DNA of 52,890 nt from Lingula anatina (GCF_001039355.2 NW_019774547.1:498001-550890), one strand, 5' to 3'. Counted from the stretch's first letter, positions 12,601 through 24,362 are shown. The notes: generated by a model from the sequence alone, not told the origin. Translations and numbers: made by a program.

Positions 12601-15600
12601 TGTTCACTTTAAGAACCAATCAATACTAGTCTCATATTACTAAAAGGTTTTTTCATTGAAAGGATAATTGACATTAGTCAAAAATAGTTTTAAAGAGTAA
12701 ACCAAGACACTCATTACAAAGTCACTGCCAAATTGCTTGCAAGTTTGTCCAATACTACAGTTTCATCAATTTCCTTATATCAACCAAGTAATCCTTTGTC
12801 TGTAGGATAAAAAAATATTACACTTACATCTCTGTCATTGAGGTTAATGCAGCAAATGTGGCTGATCCATTTACAAGTAAATTAAAACTTGGGCAGGACA
12901 AAATAGTCCTAAAATAAAACAATAAATGTATTCAAACATAATTTCATAAATTCGCAGGCAGAGACTTAATCTTGAATCCCTGCACTACACAAGGCATGAT
13001 TTACAAAATTTGGATATTCTCACTTATACATGTTAGACCTTGAATGACAAGTTTCATTGAGATGACAACGTGCCCCTGGTTTTATTTATTTTACAACTAC
13101 AAATCATAAATACATACAACCATATAAACAGTCAACACTTACAGTGTGGATACTGAGCCTGTGAAGGTTTCTGCTGATATGTTGGAAAATGTTTGTGATG
13201 AAAGTGATCTGAAAGTGAGCATTAAAATAAAAACAAGCGTCATCAATATTTTTTTCTAATTCATCTCCCTTTTCACTCTCAAAAGAATTCCATCAATACC
13301 CATTTATCTTTCAACTTCTTTCATCAATTTTCACAATTATTGCCACAATAAAAGTAAATAAGAATTCAGAATTTGAAGGTGGTGCCACTTACACTGCTCC
13401 ACTACAAGAGTGGACATAATCTGCTGTTTGACAGTCACAGGAGCAGGCGGTGGCACTGTACTCTGATGAAGCGTACAAGTACGGTTCATACAAACTGCCA
13501 TCATCAGACCATAGTCCATTACTAGTGTCAACTGAAATTCAGGTAAAAATATCCATTTATGTTGTTGTAATAGAAAAGCCATCACCCTTTAATTAATAAT
13601 TTTTCATGAGGTTCTAACTGCAGTACAATTGTTTAAATTTGAAATCTTGCTTATTTCTTTTATATAGCCACCAATCAACTTCACAAAGTACTTTATCAAA
13701 TTTATGTCCCACATGTATTTCTTGCTCTGTTTGATTATTGCATTTAATTTATCTGTATGGTGATAGTGGACATCAGGACAATCTGCAGTAAGGTCTGCAA
13801 TCTCAAATTAGATCCAGACATAAAGAAAATATCTAAAAATGGCCAGTGGCTAGTTTAGCAATCCATATATCATGAATAAAATATATTCATATGTACAGGT
13901 GAGTTTAAATGATATCATTCTGAGTTAATTTCAATTTGAGGCTACAAATCAGGTGGAAATATGGACATTATATAAAAACACAAACAGGATTCAAACAGCA
14001 AGAAAAGGGTGTTTGTGTAAAGCTGATTGACCATCATGTAATACCACAAACTCAAGCCCTGAGGTCATGGAATATCCCAATACAGGCAAGGAGGTCTACA
14101 TTTCTTTCACCTGTTTAAACCACCCTTTTCACTGACCAATTGTCATTATGCATCACTTTGTTGATAAAAGATTATAATTCTTCTTCACAATTATGTTCTA
14201 TGTAAGACTAAATAAAACGTGCCCTCTATATTTGATTAACAGTTGTTTTGATTCAACTCTGTACCTCTTATTGGATTGTTTGGCCAAACGCAGGATAATC
14301 TCTACCACCTGAGCATGATGCTGCTCAGGCTTGTGAATATCTTCCATAGGAACAACTGTAGAACAGCCATGAAGCTCGATTTTGTTTCACAGCACTTGAA
14401 GAACTGCTTTTTTTTCATTAATTTTAAGCCATTTGAAATGTATTAATGAACAAATGTTTCCATATTTCTACCACACACTATATCATATATATTCATAATA
14501 ACAAACTTAAATGATATATTTTAAATTGCTTCTGTTCTTCATGAGATTCAACCCATTCAGTTAATTTTATGATTTTTTTTTTAAAATTCAAACAATTCAA
14601 AAATTTTCTCTTCCATTTAACCCAAACTTTCAGAAATATTATCATGAAGGTCAGAATGGTGGAAAAATTAGGGTTTTACTTCATTCTACACAAACATGCA
14701 ATGAGAGCATGATATAATGACAAGCCATACTGTTTTGAGGTAGCCTTTTTCTTTGGAGGAAGTATTTTACGTACTTGCAATGCAATCTAAATAAAAAGAA
14801 ATGCGACAAAGGCTTTTTAATCACAGCAAACAAATACGTTTAGCTAAGCAAACACCTGAGGGGCTATGTATACAACCACACATTAAGCATTTAAAAGAAT
14901 ATTTGCGGTGAAAGCAAATCATTTTATTAAAAACCAATTCTACACTATGAGGGAATAAAGAGTTTGAAAGTACTATATTTTTTATTAAGGAACACTATAG
15001 GGCAATGGGCAATAAAAGTGGAGCTTGTCAACTTATCCTTGTTAAGGATACTCATTGCCTTAATTTCTAATGATGTAAAAGCCCAAGAATTAGTAGATCA
15101 ATTTAATTGAATATTGTGTCTGCCTCATAAGAAAGACATGGTTTACTTTATTCAGTTGGATTATTAGCATTGTGATTTCAACTTGAACTGCAGTTGCCCA
15201 ATTTTTTTTTTCAAGGTCCTTAAAATTTGTGAAGCAGGTCCCTATTTCAGTGACCACCCCATGTTCTCCTTATTTCATCTACCAGCCAGCAGAGGACAAG
15301 GCATGAACCAGGCCAAGTGGATACTAATGATTTTATTTCACAGTAATAAATATCACCCTCAAGGTGGCACCTGATTTATCACATGCCAATAAAATATTTA
15401 TCATCACCTATCACATATCTTTAAACTAGGAAGTTATATTTACCTCCCTGACTACAGATAACAGATCAAACTATGCCACTTACTGAACCACACTGATATA
15501 CTTTGTATGTATATTTTTTCAAGGATGTGAAAAAATGGTACAAGTAAAATAAAAAACTAATTTTTCTCCACAAATGTTTAATTTTCATCAAAAATACCTT

Positions 15601-15988
15601 TGGTGCATTGTCCCAAATTAAACATGCAACACATTATCATCCTTTTTATATTATTCTACATTTATTTTAATCTTTATTTTCCCTTCAATTTTACCTACAA
15701 TGAGAAATAATATATTTCAACCTTTGAATGAATTTATTCTGCCTTTTGTATTATTTTACTGCAAGATCATGCAATGTTGTGTTGTCACACATAGGCCCAT
15801 GTTGTTTACCCCTTTATTCTTTGAGATAATGCTCATAACCCACCTGAGGTATAAGAAATCCCTTCAGCTCCATAGCGTCCATTCCAGTAAGAGTCTGCAG
15901 TCCAGAATGCGTGTATGAGACCTCCATTAATCAGCCATAGGGTACACGCCAGTGCCACTGAGTAAACCTTCCTATATTGACTTCCCAT
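921..15988 (-). CDS. Large secreted/cell-surface leucine-rich-repeat protein, 22 exons, 3' end outside window
   Basis: Exons in transcription order: 15844-15988, 13393-13531, 13143-13208, 12828-12908, 12338-12400, 11519-11596, 11231-11299, 9584-9655, 9180-9257, 8846-8917, 8522-8593, 8177-8329, 7923-8001, 7478-7612, 7190-7339, 6678-6827, 3731-3796, 3275-3418, 2494-2640, 2046-2195, 1564-1848, 921-1133. Each has AG and GT splice signals. From the third exon on, each exon starts with the last base of a codon and ends after two bases (7923-8001 excepted). Most encode one, two or four LRRs of about 24 residues with LxxNxI/L and F/L-x-x-L motifs, for example DLSNNKLTSLP and YLRNNDFRFL. About 869 codons are present. 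The last exon ends in a good donor (gtaagt), so the gene continues left of base 921. An ectodomain that binds protein ligands is the family expectation. I cannot tell whether the missing end carries a TIR, GPCR or anchor segment, so no orthologue is named. Confidence 0.85.
3024..3171. mobile_element. MITE family B, copy 1
   Basis: Begins caggcccttatagccag and ends gcctacgagcctg, which are imperfect inverted ends. Inside it shares the segment around cctagatcaaattttatcca with copies at 37884-38019 and about 24249-24362. It lies in an LRR-gene intron between exons 2494-2640 and 3275-3418. Confidence 0.65.
3578..3607. repeat. (AT)n microsatellite
   Basis: About 14 uninterrupted AT dinucleotides in an intron of the LRR gene. 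Confidence 0.95.
5259..5370. repeat. Direct and inverted copies of a 15-mer forming a hairpin
   Basis: gttcattggtccgaa occurs at 5259-5273, 5275-5289 and 5325-5339. Its exact reverse complement occurs at 5356-5370. The segment 5325-5370 is a near-palindrome that could form a strong stem. Further degenerate units (ggactattgaaccttcgg) follow. Confidence 0.85.
5707..5731. repeat. Poly-C followed by (CA)n
   Basis: A run of C merging into CA repeats, within transposon copy 1. Confidence 0.9.
7923..8001 (-). pseudogene. Frame-broken LRR exon (79 bp, in-frame TGA)
   Basis: Flanking exons 8177-8329 and 7478-7612 both require an exon length divisible by three here. The splice-bounded segment is 79 bp. 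Reading from the expected phase gives an LRR-like start (VSDNALPNFPAPSVV) and then TGA at 7952-7950. The other frame restores a typical exon end (EEVYPMLYTM) compatible with the next exon. One surplus base near 7950 explains both facts. It could be a sequencing or assembly error, a null allele, or a sign the gene is decaying. No alternative acceptor nearby restores phase. Confidence 0.7.
9656..11230. other. Long LRR-gene intron, no exon seen
   Basis: No LRR-like block with paired splice signals. Contains a T-rich run near 10441-10456 and a (CA)n tract at 11186-11210. A 74-residue minus-strand frame at 9980-10204 has no recognisable domain and no splice context. Confidence 0.6.
11186..11210. 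repeat. (CA)n microsatellite
   Basis: Uninterrupted CA dinucleotides just downstream (gene sense) of LRR exon 11231-11299. Confidence 0.95.
13393..13531 (-). CDS. LRR N-terminal cap-like cysteine exon
   Basis: This 139-bp exon converts splice phase 1 to phase 2. It encodes an acidic/aromatic stretch followed by a cysteine cluster, ACSCDCQTADYVHSCSG, immediately before the first leucine-rich exon. Clusters of this kind (C-x-C-x-C ... C) cap the N-terminal edge of extracellular LRR solenoids. Assignment as an LRRNT is by position and cysteine content, not by a profile match. Confidence 0.7.
13532..15843. other. First intron of the LRR gene
   Basis: AT-rich with no convincing exon on either strand. 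The donor at 15843-15842 and acceptor at 13533-13532 (minus strand) join in phase. Confidence 0.6.
15844..15988 (-). CDS. First coding exon of the LRR gene, signal peptide
   Basis: The ATG (minus strand, first base 15988) sits in the context aacaATGG. The exon encodes about 48 residues beginning MGSQYRKVYSVALACTLWL, a basic start followed by a hydrophobic stretch, as in a signal peptide. It ends in one codon base (G) before the donor gtgggt. The next exon (13393-13531) begins with TT, giving GTT (Val) at the junction, so the phases match. The start is inferred; any non-coding 5' exon would lie above 15988 and is not visible. Confidence 0.75.
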
Positions 15989-18900
15989 TGTTTATCTTCT
16001 ACTTGGCTGTCCCTGCTACATTGCCATCAATTTGCCTGAAATGCCATCATTAATTAGGCTGATCTGATAATCTGTAGTGCTCCTCTAACAGTGAGGTTGT
16101 CAACATCACCTCACAAAATACTGGTGCTATAGAGCTGCATGTGATTATCTTCAAATTTCTATAGGTTTCATTCAAAAAATTGAATAATACAGAATGACAT
16201 TAGCATGACAGTGGTTTTCCACAAAACACACGTTATATGATCCAGTTGTTTGCTGGTAGATTTCCTTTAAGGTTTGGTTAGCAACGAACCTGAACATCTT
16301 TTTTCTCTTACCTGTTGACGTTGCTCACTGCCACTATGGCGTCTTTTTCACCTCTGATAATTCAAAATATCTCTTTTAACTGATAAATAAAATTTTTGTC
16401 ACAAATTTGCAATAGGAAAGGGGAAATCATCATAAAGAGAAGCTCCTTTAGTACTTTTGGAAATAAGTGAAGTTTAAATGACAAATCAAAATTAAACCTC
16501 CCTACATGTACATAAGCACTTTTACTAAGGATCTAACTTACAGAAAGCAGAGGGCTTTCAACTATTTTCAGACTTACCTTACAGTCACAAAATTCAAGGA
16601 CGGAATTTCAAAATCAAGGACTGTTGTATACCGATGTCTGTCATTATGCAAAAATCCAAATAATGAATGCTGTACAGGTACTGAAGTATATCTGTGTCAC
16701 CATGTATATAAGGACATCAATCATATCTATTGAGTGAATCATGTAACTTTCTCACTTGGCTAGAGCTAATATTAATGTTTTTCAGTTTTTGAAATTTTTA
16801 TCTAACCTTAAAAAGTAACCGAGATTATTTAACACAATTTAAGCTGGTGTAAAAATGATTCATTATTTGACCAAAACAAAAAGTGAGCTTGATCAATGCT
16901 GCTTTCTTTACTTGAAATTCTAAAATAAGTGAAGTAAAGCCAACAAAGATCTCCAATGGTCTCAGAAATTTGTCAGTGTTTTACCAATATCATTTTGAAA
17001 AATTTCACTCGAGAAGCAAACAAGCTTTATTTAAACATGATTTGTGCTCATTTCACTTTTTTTTCTCAATTAATAACAAAAATAAAATATGAAAATAATA
17101 TTCCTCTAACTATAAATAAATTTATCAGCTGCTCTGTAACAAACTATTTTTGCACAAGTTACCCATAATTTTCAAAAGAATTATCAAGCAAAATTTTATA
17201 CACCAACATTTTATAGCAAAATTCAATTTTCTAAATGAAATTATCAACTGCCTTTTTTTTCTTTTTTTTTCAATTTAATCATTTCTTCCAACCAAAACGA
17301 TCAATTCTACTTACATGAATAACACACTGCAGGCTGTTATATGTGTAAATGTTCCATCTTCCAATAAATTATTCCAACATTTTCACAGTACTGAACAAGA
17401 CTAAGTCTCCAAATTCCTCAGTTTTGATTTTTCACACCTGTTAATACCCTGTCATGAATAATATACAAAGAATACTTACAAGATTTGGTCCAAATTTTCC
17501 ACACCATTAGATAACACAACCACTTACTCCATTTTGAAATTTTATGGTTCAATGTTGTGTGTGTGTCCCATCGTTTAAGTTTGCTTTGGCTGCAGCAATA
17601 GAACATCAGGATATCCATTTAGGGGCCCCTGCCCTAAGTAAACTGTAGGAACAATCTGTTATTCAGCACCAGGTAAACAATAAAAGGACCATGCATACTA
17701 TTTGGGTAAGACAGCCCCAATCACGTACTTGTGAAAGAGCACAAGTGTTCCATCCAATCTGTAATTACTCATAGATTCAACTGAAATATCAGCGTAGTGC
17801 CCTCGTATATTTCAGTTTTTTTTTTAAAGTTATCAGTTTTAACCAGAACTGATTGTGTATACAGTTACCTGTCCAAACATTTAAAAACCTTAATGATTTT
17901 TATTATCAGGCAGTCCTTTCTTTTGTAGTACATGTATTTTAATCTACAAAATCACAAATGTTGAATTTATCAACAAAGTAAACAGCTCAATGACAAGCTA
18001 AAAGCTCATAATTGAATCTGTGAGTTTGATTGATAGCTTTTTCTTTCGTACAATATTCCTGCAAATGTGAACATTTAAAAAATGATATCATACTTTTATC
18101 TTGAATAATGAAGCAAAATCAAGAAAACATTTGCAGATGCTATATGCTGTTATTAAAAAAAATTTTTTTTAAGTTTTTCAGTATTAAACATTCTTGTCTT
18201 CTGATATAAATGTGTTCATTTTGCAACATCAGCATTAAAACAGAATGTGTTAGTTGTGAATTACATTACATGTACTTGTTGAGCCAAAAAATTTTGCACA
18301 AGAATATTGATAAAATGACACAGTATATGTGCCACCCAGAAAGCTTTCTTCTGGAGGTTTATAAAGACTTGAAGTGAACATAGAATTCCTACTTGCTCTT
18401 ATAAGTACACATTTTTATATCGATTTTTTTTTTATTTTTTTCATTTTCAATGACTATGAAATGACATGATCTTAAAGATGACATTAAAATTTCACAAGAT
18501 AATTCAATCATTTTGTTTGCTTTAGTATTTATTTTCATTAAATCATGAACAGTATATAATTGTTCCCTCATTTAAACTTCAGTAGAATCATCAATACATG
18601 AGAAAAACATAAATATTACCTGCATTTAAAACACCAGACACAAACTCGTCGCAAAATAATTATTTCAACTATCTGAACCTACCGGTACATGACTACTTTT
18701 CTGTGCATTAAATGACTCTAAGTACATAAGTGTGCTAATAATATTATTAATTCAATTCATTTCTGCACTCACAGGTACTCATTCTTATATCTGTACAATT
18801 TCTCAAAATTAAAAAGCTAACAATGATAATAATTTATGGTCCAAAATATTTGTCTTTGCAATTGAAAGTTTATTTCAATAATAAATTAATAAACCGCCCC

Positions 18901-19656
18901 CCCTTATACCTATCAAATAAATGAAAGCAAAACTTGAAATCCTCATGACTTAATTCTTCTATTCTAGTCTAACTACTAATTACATCTTTGCTTTCAACTC
19001 TTAGCCTGTCCATACAGTACAAAGAGTACAGTAACAAGCCTCATAAATGGGAATTGCTGTTTACTAACACTACCTGCAGATCTTTTGGCACTGAGGCCTT
19101 CAACAAACTCAACCCACAAATTAACCACCACAGTGATACCTAGCACTACCAATCTGGCAAGCTTTAGTATCGACCTCAAAATACTTTCAATATGACAGAA
19201 GATATAAAAAACAGCATGTTGGAGCTCATTTTTATGGAAACTTGCCAGCTGTTTAATTTGAAGTGCCAAAGGGGATATTCGGACAAAACAGAGACCTTTT
19301 GGAGACTATTCCTGACAAAACTTGAAATTGCACCCATCATAAGCTTAGGTCAGGCTGGAGAGCAAGTGGAGCAATTTTAAGGGAAAGGCAGAGGCGGCAG
19401 TTCTGGACCCAGCACAATCTGACCTGACATTGGCAATACCTGCCACAAATTGGCTATGCAGCTACCAGCCTAGAGGCATTTTCTGGCCAGACCAGATCTT
19501 ACCAGGATATTGCAAGAATTGGCATTGCAGGTGGCTACTTGCACAAGGGAAACCAAAACTAGCATTTGACATGAAGAAAGTTGCTCCCGGGTTGCATGAT
19601 GACAAAAGGAGACATTGATCTACTGGAGTTTGAAGAAGAAAATTTGAAAAAAGTTG
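15989..19656. other. Intergenic AT-rich stretch
   Basis: Lies between the LRR gene start and transposon copy 2. Open frames here are short and lack domain signatures. An opposing pair of frames at 18994-19380 is the longest and is unrecognised. The promoter of the LRR gene should lie in the first few hundred bases, but no motif stands out. Confidence 0.5.
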
Positions 19657-19658
19657 TA

Positions 19659-21023
19659 CGGTGAAAACTTGAAAATTTTGGATATTGGACATTCAGATAG
19701 TGCAGGTAACAGGTACAAGAAAGTCTACCAGGAGTAAGGTATGATGATGTTTACTGGTAGGTGCAATAGTCTCTGTGTATTTCTTTGACACATATTTATT
19801 CAACATATTCGTAGGTAGGAATGGAATATGAAATGAAATGCCAAAACTGGCCATTTAACTTCCATTCATTGTATTCTTATATCCTGAATATTTTATAGTT
19901 TAATTGAATTAAATGCTTCTCATGGTTCGGCTGTTCTTTGTTTTCATTATGACAATTAAGCTGTCCTCATTTTCATTCTAGTGGGCACAACTCCACTTTC
20001 CCATCCACTAAACCCACCAGATGTTATGTTTATCAAGGATATGGTGGCATTGAAGTAAAAGAGGGATGAAGCCTTGCAGAGAGCTGAAAAGAATGTTCAG
20101 TCCAGCCTTTTATCATCCTCCTCTGTTGAAGATAATGATGAACTGTGCATCATGATGACTGGTATTTCTTGGGCTCATTTTTGTAAATCAGAATACCTGC
20201 AGTCTAGACTGCCCTTGAAAGAAGTGTTTTTAACATTGGTGAGGTTTAGGTACAATACCTCTTTTGATTTAATGGTGCATTTGACATGTTTGCCAAAATG
20301 GACAATCACTGACCATTTCTGGAAAACCATTGATGTTCTAAATGCAAACTTGGATTGGATGATACAACCTCAAAACAGAGAGAATACTTTTACTACGGTT
20401 CCGCCAGTGTTCAAAGGGAAATTTCCAAGATTGATATGTATAATTGACTGTTTTGAAATTTTCACAGAAGCTCCAAAACTCTGCTAGCAAGGGCTAGGTG
20501 CTACAGTCAGGAAGAATTTAAAAAGATTTCAGGAAGAATAATACTGGTTTGTTAAAGCCCAATTAAATGTGGATGTGTATGATTATTAAATGTACAGCCT
20601 CATATTACTTAACCTTTAAAAATGGCAATCACATTGTTGCCATATTTATTGTGCTGCGGGAAAACCCTGCATGCAACAAACATTGCTATTTAAGAGCTAG
20701 GCTCATCTTGACCCCCATCCTCTATCTGAGGGTATGTTCCCAACAGAAAAAACAATTCTCAACTCACTTTTTGGGCAAGTTATTAAAAGGAAATAGATTA
20801 TTATTTACCACCAGAATGTGACTTTGGAAGTAGTGATAAATATCCGACAATGTATGAGAAACAAGGATAAAAGATGATAAGGATAAGAGCCCGAAGGTCA
20901 GATTTTTTGAAAATTTCGTCATACCCAGGAGTTGGAGAAACGTAATTATGAAAAATTTATTGGATTTACACAATTTAAAATATTAATTAATTTTTAAGTA
21001 ACAAAGTTTTCAAGTATTTACCG
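19659..21023 (+). mobile_element. TIR DNA transposon (family C), copy 2 with ISL2EU/PIF-Harbinger-type transposase relic
   Basis: Left end CGGTGAAAACTTGAAAATTT; right end, reverse complemented, CGGTAAATACTTGAAAACTT; flanked by TA on both sides (19657-19658 and 21024-21025). The terminal 375 bp match the terminal part of the element at 4349-6513. It carries a transposase relic at 19981-20520 and is shorter than the other copy, so both are deletion derivatives of a longer ancestor. Confidence 0.8.
19981..20520 (+). pseudogene. DDE transposase fragment, ISL2EU/IS4EU-like
   Basis: The open stretch 20074-20487 encodes LPLKEVFLTLVRFRYNTSF, the N-terminal helix-turn-helix region that precedes the DDE domain in this family. 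It is followed about 75 residues later by FPRLICIIDCFEIFTEAP, the segment holding the first catalytic Asp. The family then continues with an LxARAQ-type stretch; here a shift and stop follow APKLC, though a remnant reading ARCYSQ can be seen out of frame. Upstream the frame continues back to about 19981 (VGTTPLSHPLNPPD) but crosses a TAA near 20056. The second and third catalytic acids are absent. It is inactive. Family assignment rests on remembered motif similarity. Confidence 0.7.
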
Positions 21024-21025
21024 TA

Positions 21026-21895
21026 TCTATCAACTTCTACGACAGAGGGCTATAGATATGGTTGCCTTTGTGGTCACTGACCTAGAGGAAGAGGGACACT
21101 TATCTATAAGACTGAAATACATGATTCGTAAGCCGCAGTGGGTGAATTTGCAGATCATATGACCACAGACCAATGTCAGTCTTCAGAAAGCACAACACAT
21201 GAGCCTCTTCCAGAAGACATCATGGACATGGCTCAGAATGACCAACCTAACTCAATCATTTCAGCTGTTACAAGTTTTTAAAGCCATTCTACAATATTTC
21301 ATGTAGATTGAAAGAGTGGGCTTGTTGACTATTCTGATTAAGAAGCCATTGATATGAAAGTTAACGAAGCCATTGTCTTGGTTTGATACTAAAGAGGGAT
21401 TCCCCATGTATCGTCAGAATTAATGTACCTGAGCATGCGACTAGTGAACATTAAATGATTGAAACTGGTTATTGTTGTCAGCGTTTGATTTCCTCATAGC
21501 GACTTACAGGTAAATATTTTGACCATGAATCTGGAAGTTAGTATTCACTCGTTACCCAACCTAAAAGTTTACAACAGTGTCAGTATTTCTAGCCTGCTTC
21601 TAAATTTGATTTTTAGCTAAATTTCACGCAGTTCCGAACAGCCCGTAATAATAAGCGAATACGTGGAGGCAGCATTATTATGTACGTACTTTGTAGTTTT
21701 TGATGTATTTGTTTCTATGTAAATCCTTAATTATATTATTTGTATTAAGTTGAAATGTTCATATTTATGTCTATCCTATGACTTTCATTTGTTATCAGTT
21801 TTTCCTTTCATTTGTAATTTTAGTTCACTGTTGTAGTCTAGATACGCGAGTAGTATGAAGTCAGGCTGACAGTTACCATCGACGTAAGGAGCGAC
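21026..21895. other. Intergenic, nothing recognised
   Basis: AT-rich. A short readable stretch near 21045-21150 has no recognisable domain. Confidence 0.4.
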
Positions 21896-21902
21896 GTGAG
21901 GA

Positions 21903-22062
21903 GTTTGTTTGTTTGTTTGTCTGATTGTTTGTTTATTTGTCTGTCTGTTTGTTTGTTTATTTGTCTGTCTCTCTGTCTGTTTGCTTGTTTATCTGTCTGT
22001 CTGTCTCTTTGTTTGTTTGTTTGTTTGTCTGTCTGTCTGTCTGTCTATCTGTCTGTTTGTCT
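21903..22062. repeat. (TGTT/TGTC)n microsatellite
   Basis: About 160 bp of interspersed tgtt and tgtc tetramers. Open in several frames only because of the repeat, so the predicted Cys/Leu-rich and Thr/Asp/Lys/Gln peptides are artefacts. A shorter tgtc run occurs at 35788-35815 next to related sequence. Confidence 0.95.
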
Positions 22063-22160
22063 GGCCTTACCAGAGGGTATTTGTAAGGTTTCTGACTGGT
22101 ACAGGAGGTACTTGTGCAGTTGTAACCGACTTGTGAGGTTTTCCCACAAGTGCCCATAGT
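22063..22160. repeat. Degenerate repeat shared with 35560-35790
   Basis: Shares, in inverse orientation, the phrases ggaggtacttgtg, acttgtgagg and cccacaagtg with the block around 35560-35790. Both sit next to a TGTC tetramer array, so this is probably one interspersed repeat that includes the array. Confidence 0.45.
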
Positions 22161-22399
22161 TAAAAAGTCATATCTCCCCCTAAAAGCCTCACAAAATTCG
22201 TTTTTTTAATTCCAACCTCACAAGATTTTCGGACAGTGCTGTCTGTCCGTTTTCAAAAGTCCCGTGAAAATGGCAAGATTCAAGTACTTCCTTTTCTGTT
22301 AAAAAATTGTGAGGTTTCGCGCCTCAGAAACAAGGCGAGCTGTGAATGGTCGATTAGCGGTCACACCAACCAATCGCAGCTCACTTATCAGACAAGCAG

Positions 22400-22550
22400 A
22401 GGCTCATTTGCGCATGCGTGGTAAATAAATGCCATATATGGTCGCGATACACCGGCAAACATATTGAACTGGGGACTGCGCAGGCGCCGTCCGATTGCCA
22501 CCTGTTGCTAAAAACCGAGAAGTGACGACGAGCAGACGATTTACAGTAAG
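22400..22550 (+). promoter_or_regulatory. Probable promoter and 5' UTR exon of the recombinase-derived gene
   Basis: A locally GC- and CpG-rich island in AT-rich DNA. It has two NRF-1-type palindromes, TGCGCATGCGTG (22409-22420) and TGCGCAGGCGCC (22477-22488), and then a strong donor (aag/gtgagt) after 22550. The first coding exon (26179) begins exactly at an acceptor, with the ATG as its first bases, so an upstream non-coding exon is required, and this is the best candidate. Promoter function and the splice link across 3.6 kb are inferred. Confidence 0.5.
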
Positions 22551-23658
22551 GTGAGTCCAATGGATATCATTTAGCCCCATAAATAAGATGTTTTACACTT
22601 ATGTTTCAATAAGATTTTTATCAAGTATTTCTATAGATAATTACATATTAGATCTAGTTATATAATAACGGATAAGCCTTGTTTGAATGCGATATGTCGG
22701 CGAGAAAAATGATATTACAATCGATCTCGGAACACGTGGTTTTGTTTATGCGTAGTTACTGCATTTCTGTGTTTATTTCATCCGAAAGAATAATATCGTT
22801 AGGTAATATCTGCATCCATGCATTTTAGGATTCCGACTTGGGAGGTTTTTACTGTACAGTAGTAAATGAGCGTTCATAAATCAGCTGTCAAAGGAATTTT
22901 CATCGACCTAGTTTTGTCCTCAAAACTAATAACAATTTATTTGGTCGGTTAACAATGCTGACTTCAACTTGTTTAAATTAAGGTGCTGACATAGGGCTTG
23001 TAGTTTTCCCGTTATATATATATATAAAGGGCTTTTTTCTTTAACAAACTAGGGCGTTTATAAGGTCCCTTCCTCCTCATAAGATAAGTTAGATTTCCCC
23101 CATTTAACAAAAATTTTCTCATCCTTGATGAATTCCAACATTCTGTCTTAATTATTTGGTAGATGTTACTTGATCTGTGTGTTAAAGCAAGTTCCCATAG
23201 CTTGAGAATACTGTAATATATTGATATTATATGATAATATTAATGTTTCTTGCTTTTATTTGATTTTCATTACTGTTCCAGTTAACTTTTTAAAACAAAG
23301 GAAATTCCCCTTTTTACAAATTGTCGTAAATATGTTCCTCTCTGATAGGTAAAAGGTCCCTTTATGAAAAAAGACCTGGAATATTTCCAGGGATATTCCT
23401 GGGCCACGCGATTGTGCCAAATGCGCGACCCTTTTCTGAAAGGCGCAAGTAAATTTTAATCTGCGTCATAGTGGCGCGTACAAATAGCAAACACTTTTCT
23501 CCCCCCCAAAAAAACGGCATAAATTGAGAATTTCTGACGTGTAACGTCAGCATGTCAGTCACAATGTCCGAACTATTAGATAAGAGAGCATTTAAAATAC
23601 AAAGTCCTGGCCCAGTTGCCAGTGCTTTTTGCCACTTCATGACAAGCTTCAGTGCGAA

Positions 23659-23720
23659 AAAAGTAGGTCATGAATTGATACTTAGTTAAAAAGTAGGTCA
23701 TGAATTGATACTTAGTTAAA
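23659..23720. repeat. Tandem duplication of 30 bp
   Basis: The unit aagtaggtcatgaattgata (plus cttagttaaa) occurs twice back to back, starting at 23661 and 23691. Confidence 0.95.
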
Positions 23721-24248
23721 ATTACCTTTGTCCTAATGAGCATTTTCTGGCCACCTTGAGAAATTCTGGGGTTCATACATTGTTTGTACATCTTTTTATG
23801 AGTTTAAAGCAAATGAATAGTCTACTGGAACTTTATTGTTTTGATCTCAAAAAGAATATCCTCGCTTGGAGTCTAAATCAGATTCTCCCAATCAAAGGTA
23901 TTATACAGTTTTTAAAAAAAATGACACCGATGTGTATTCCCCACTACTACACGTTTGGTCTAGCCACTGCTGAACCAGTTCAGACCAAAAGCCATACAGT
24001 TGAGGGTGAGCACTTGTCGACAGTGCAGACACAGTGGCGCCGTTCTGTCTCCCTAGTGCAGAGCAGATACTTGTAGTTGGCCAAGGCAGATATCGTTTTG
24101 TAAATAATCACAAATTCATTAATGGGTATGCTAACTTATTCTTGTAATTTTATGTAGTTGCTTGCTAGATTTTATGTAAGTAAAGGCCCATATTTATTTA
24201 AGAGAAATGCAAGTATTTTGAAGAGAAAATTGTTTCAGACAGATTTCT

Positions 24249-24362
24249 AGCCTGTATCTTGGGGGGGGGGGGGGGGGGGACCGCCCCTTTTGCTGGGAAA
24301 AGGTTCACTTTGGGTAAAATTTGATCTAGGTACATGAGGTTTTTATGGAAAAAGGTCCATTA
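24249..24362. mobile_element. MITE family B, copy 3 (partial, inverted)
   Basis: Starts agcctgtatctt followed by G19. The segment gggtaaaatttgatctaggt matches the reverse complement of 37884-38019. The right end (tagccag) is not preserved. Confidence 0.6.

Noticed and set aside
18994-19380. Opposing frames of 91 and 62 residues
   Set aside because: One hydrophobic stretch but no family resemblance, splice sites or neighbours supporting a gene.
21045-21150. Readable stretch after the right end of transposon copy 2 as the rest of its transposase
   Set aside because: It lies outside the inverted repeat and does not resemble the family's later catalytic segments.
21896-22159. Cys/Leu/Val-rich and Thr/Asp/Lys/Gln-rich peptides
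   Set aside because: Products of the TGTT/TGTC tetranucleotide array, not genes.
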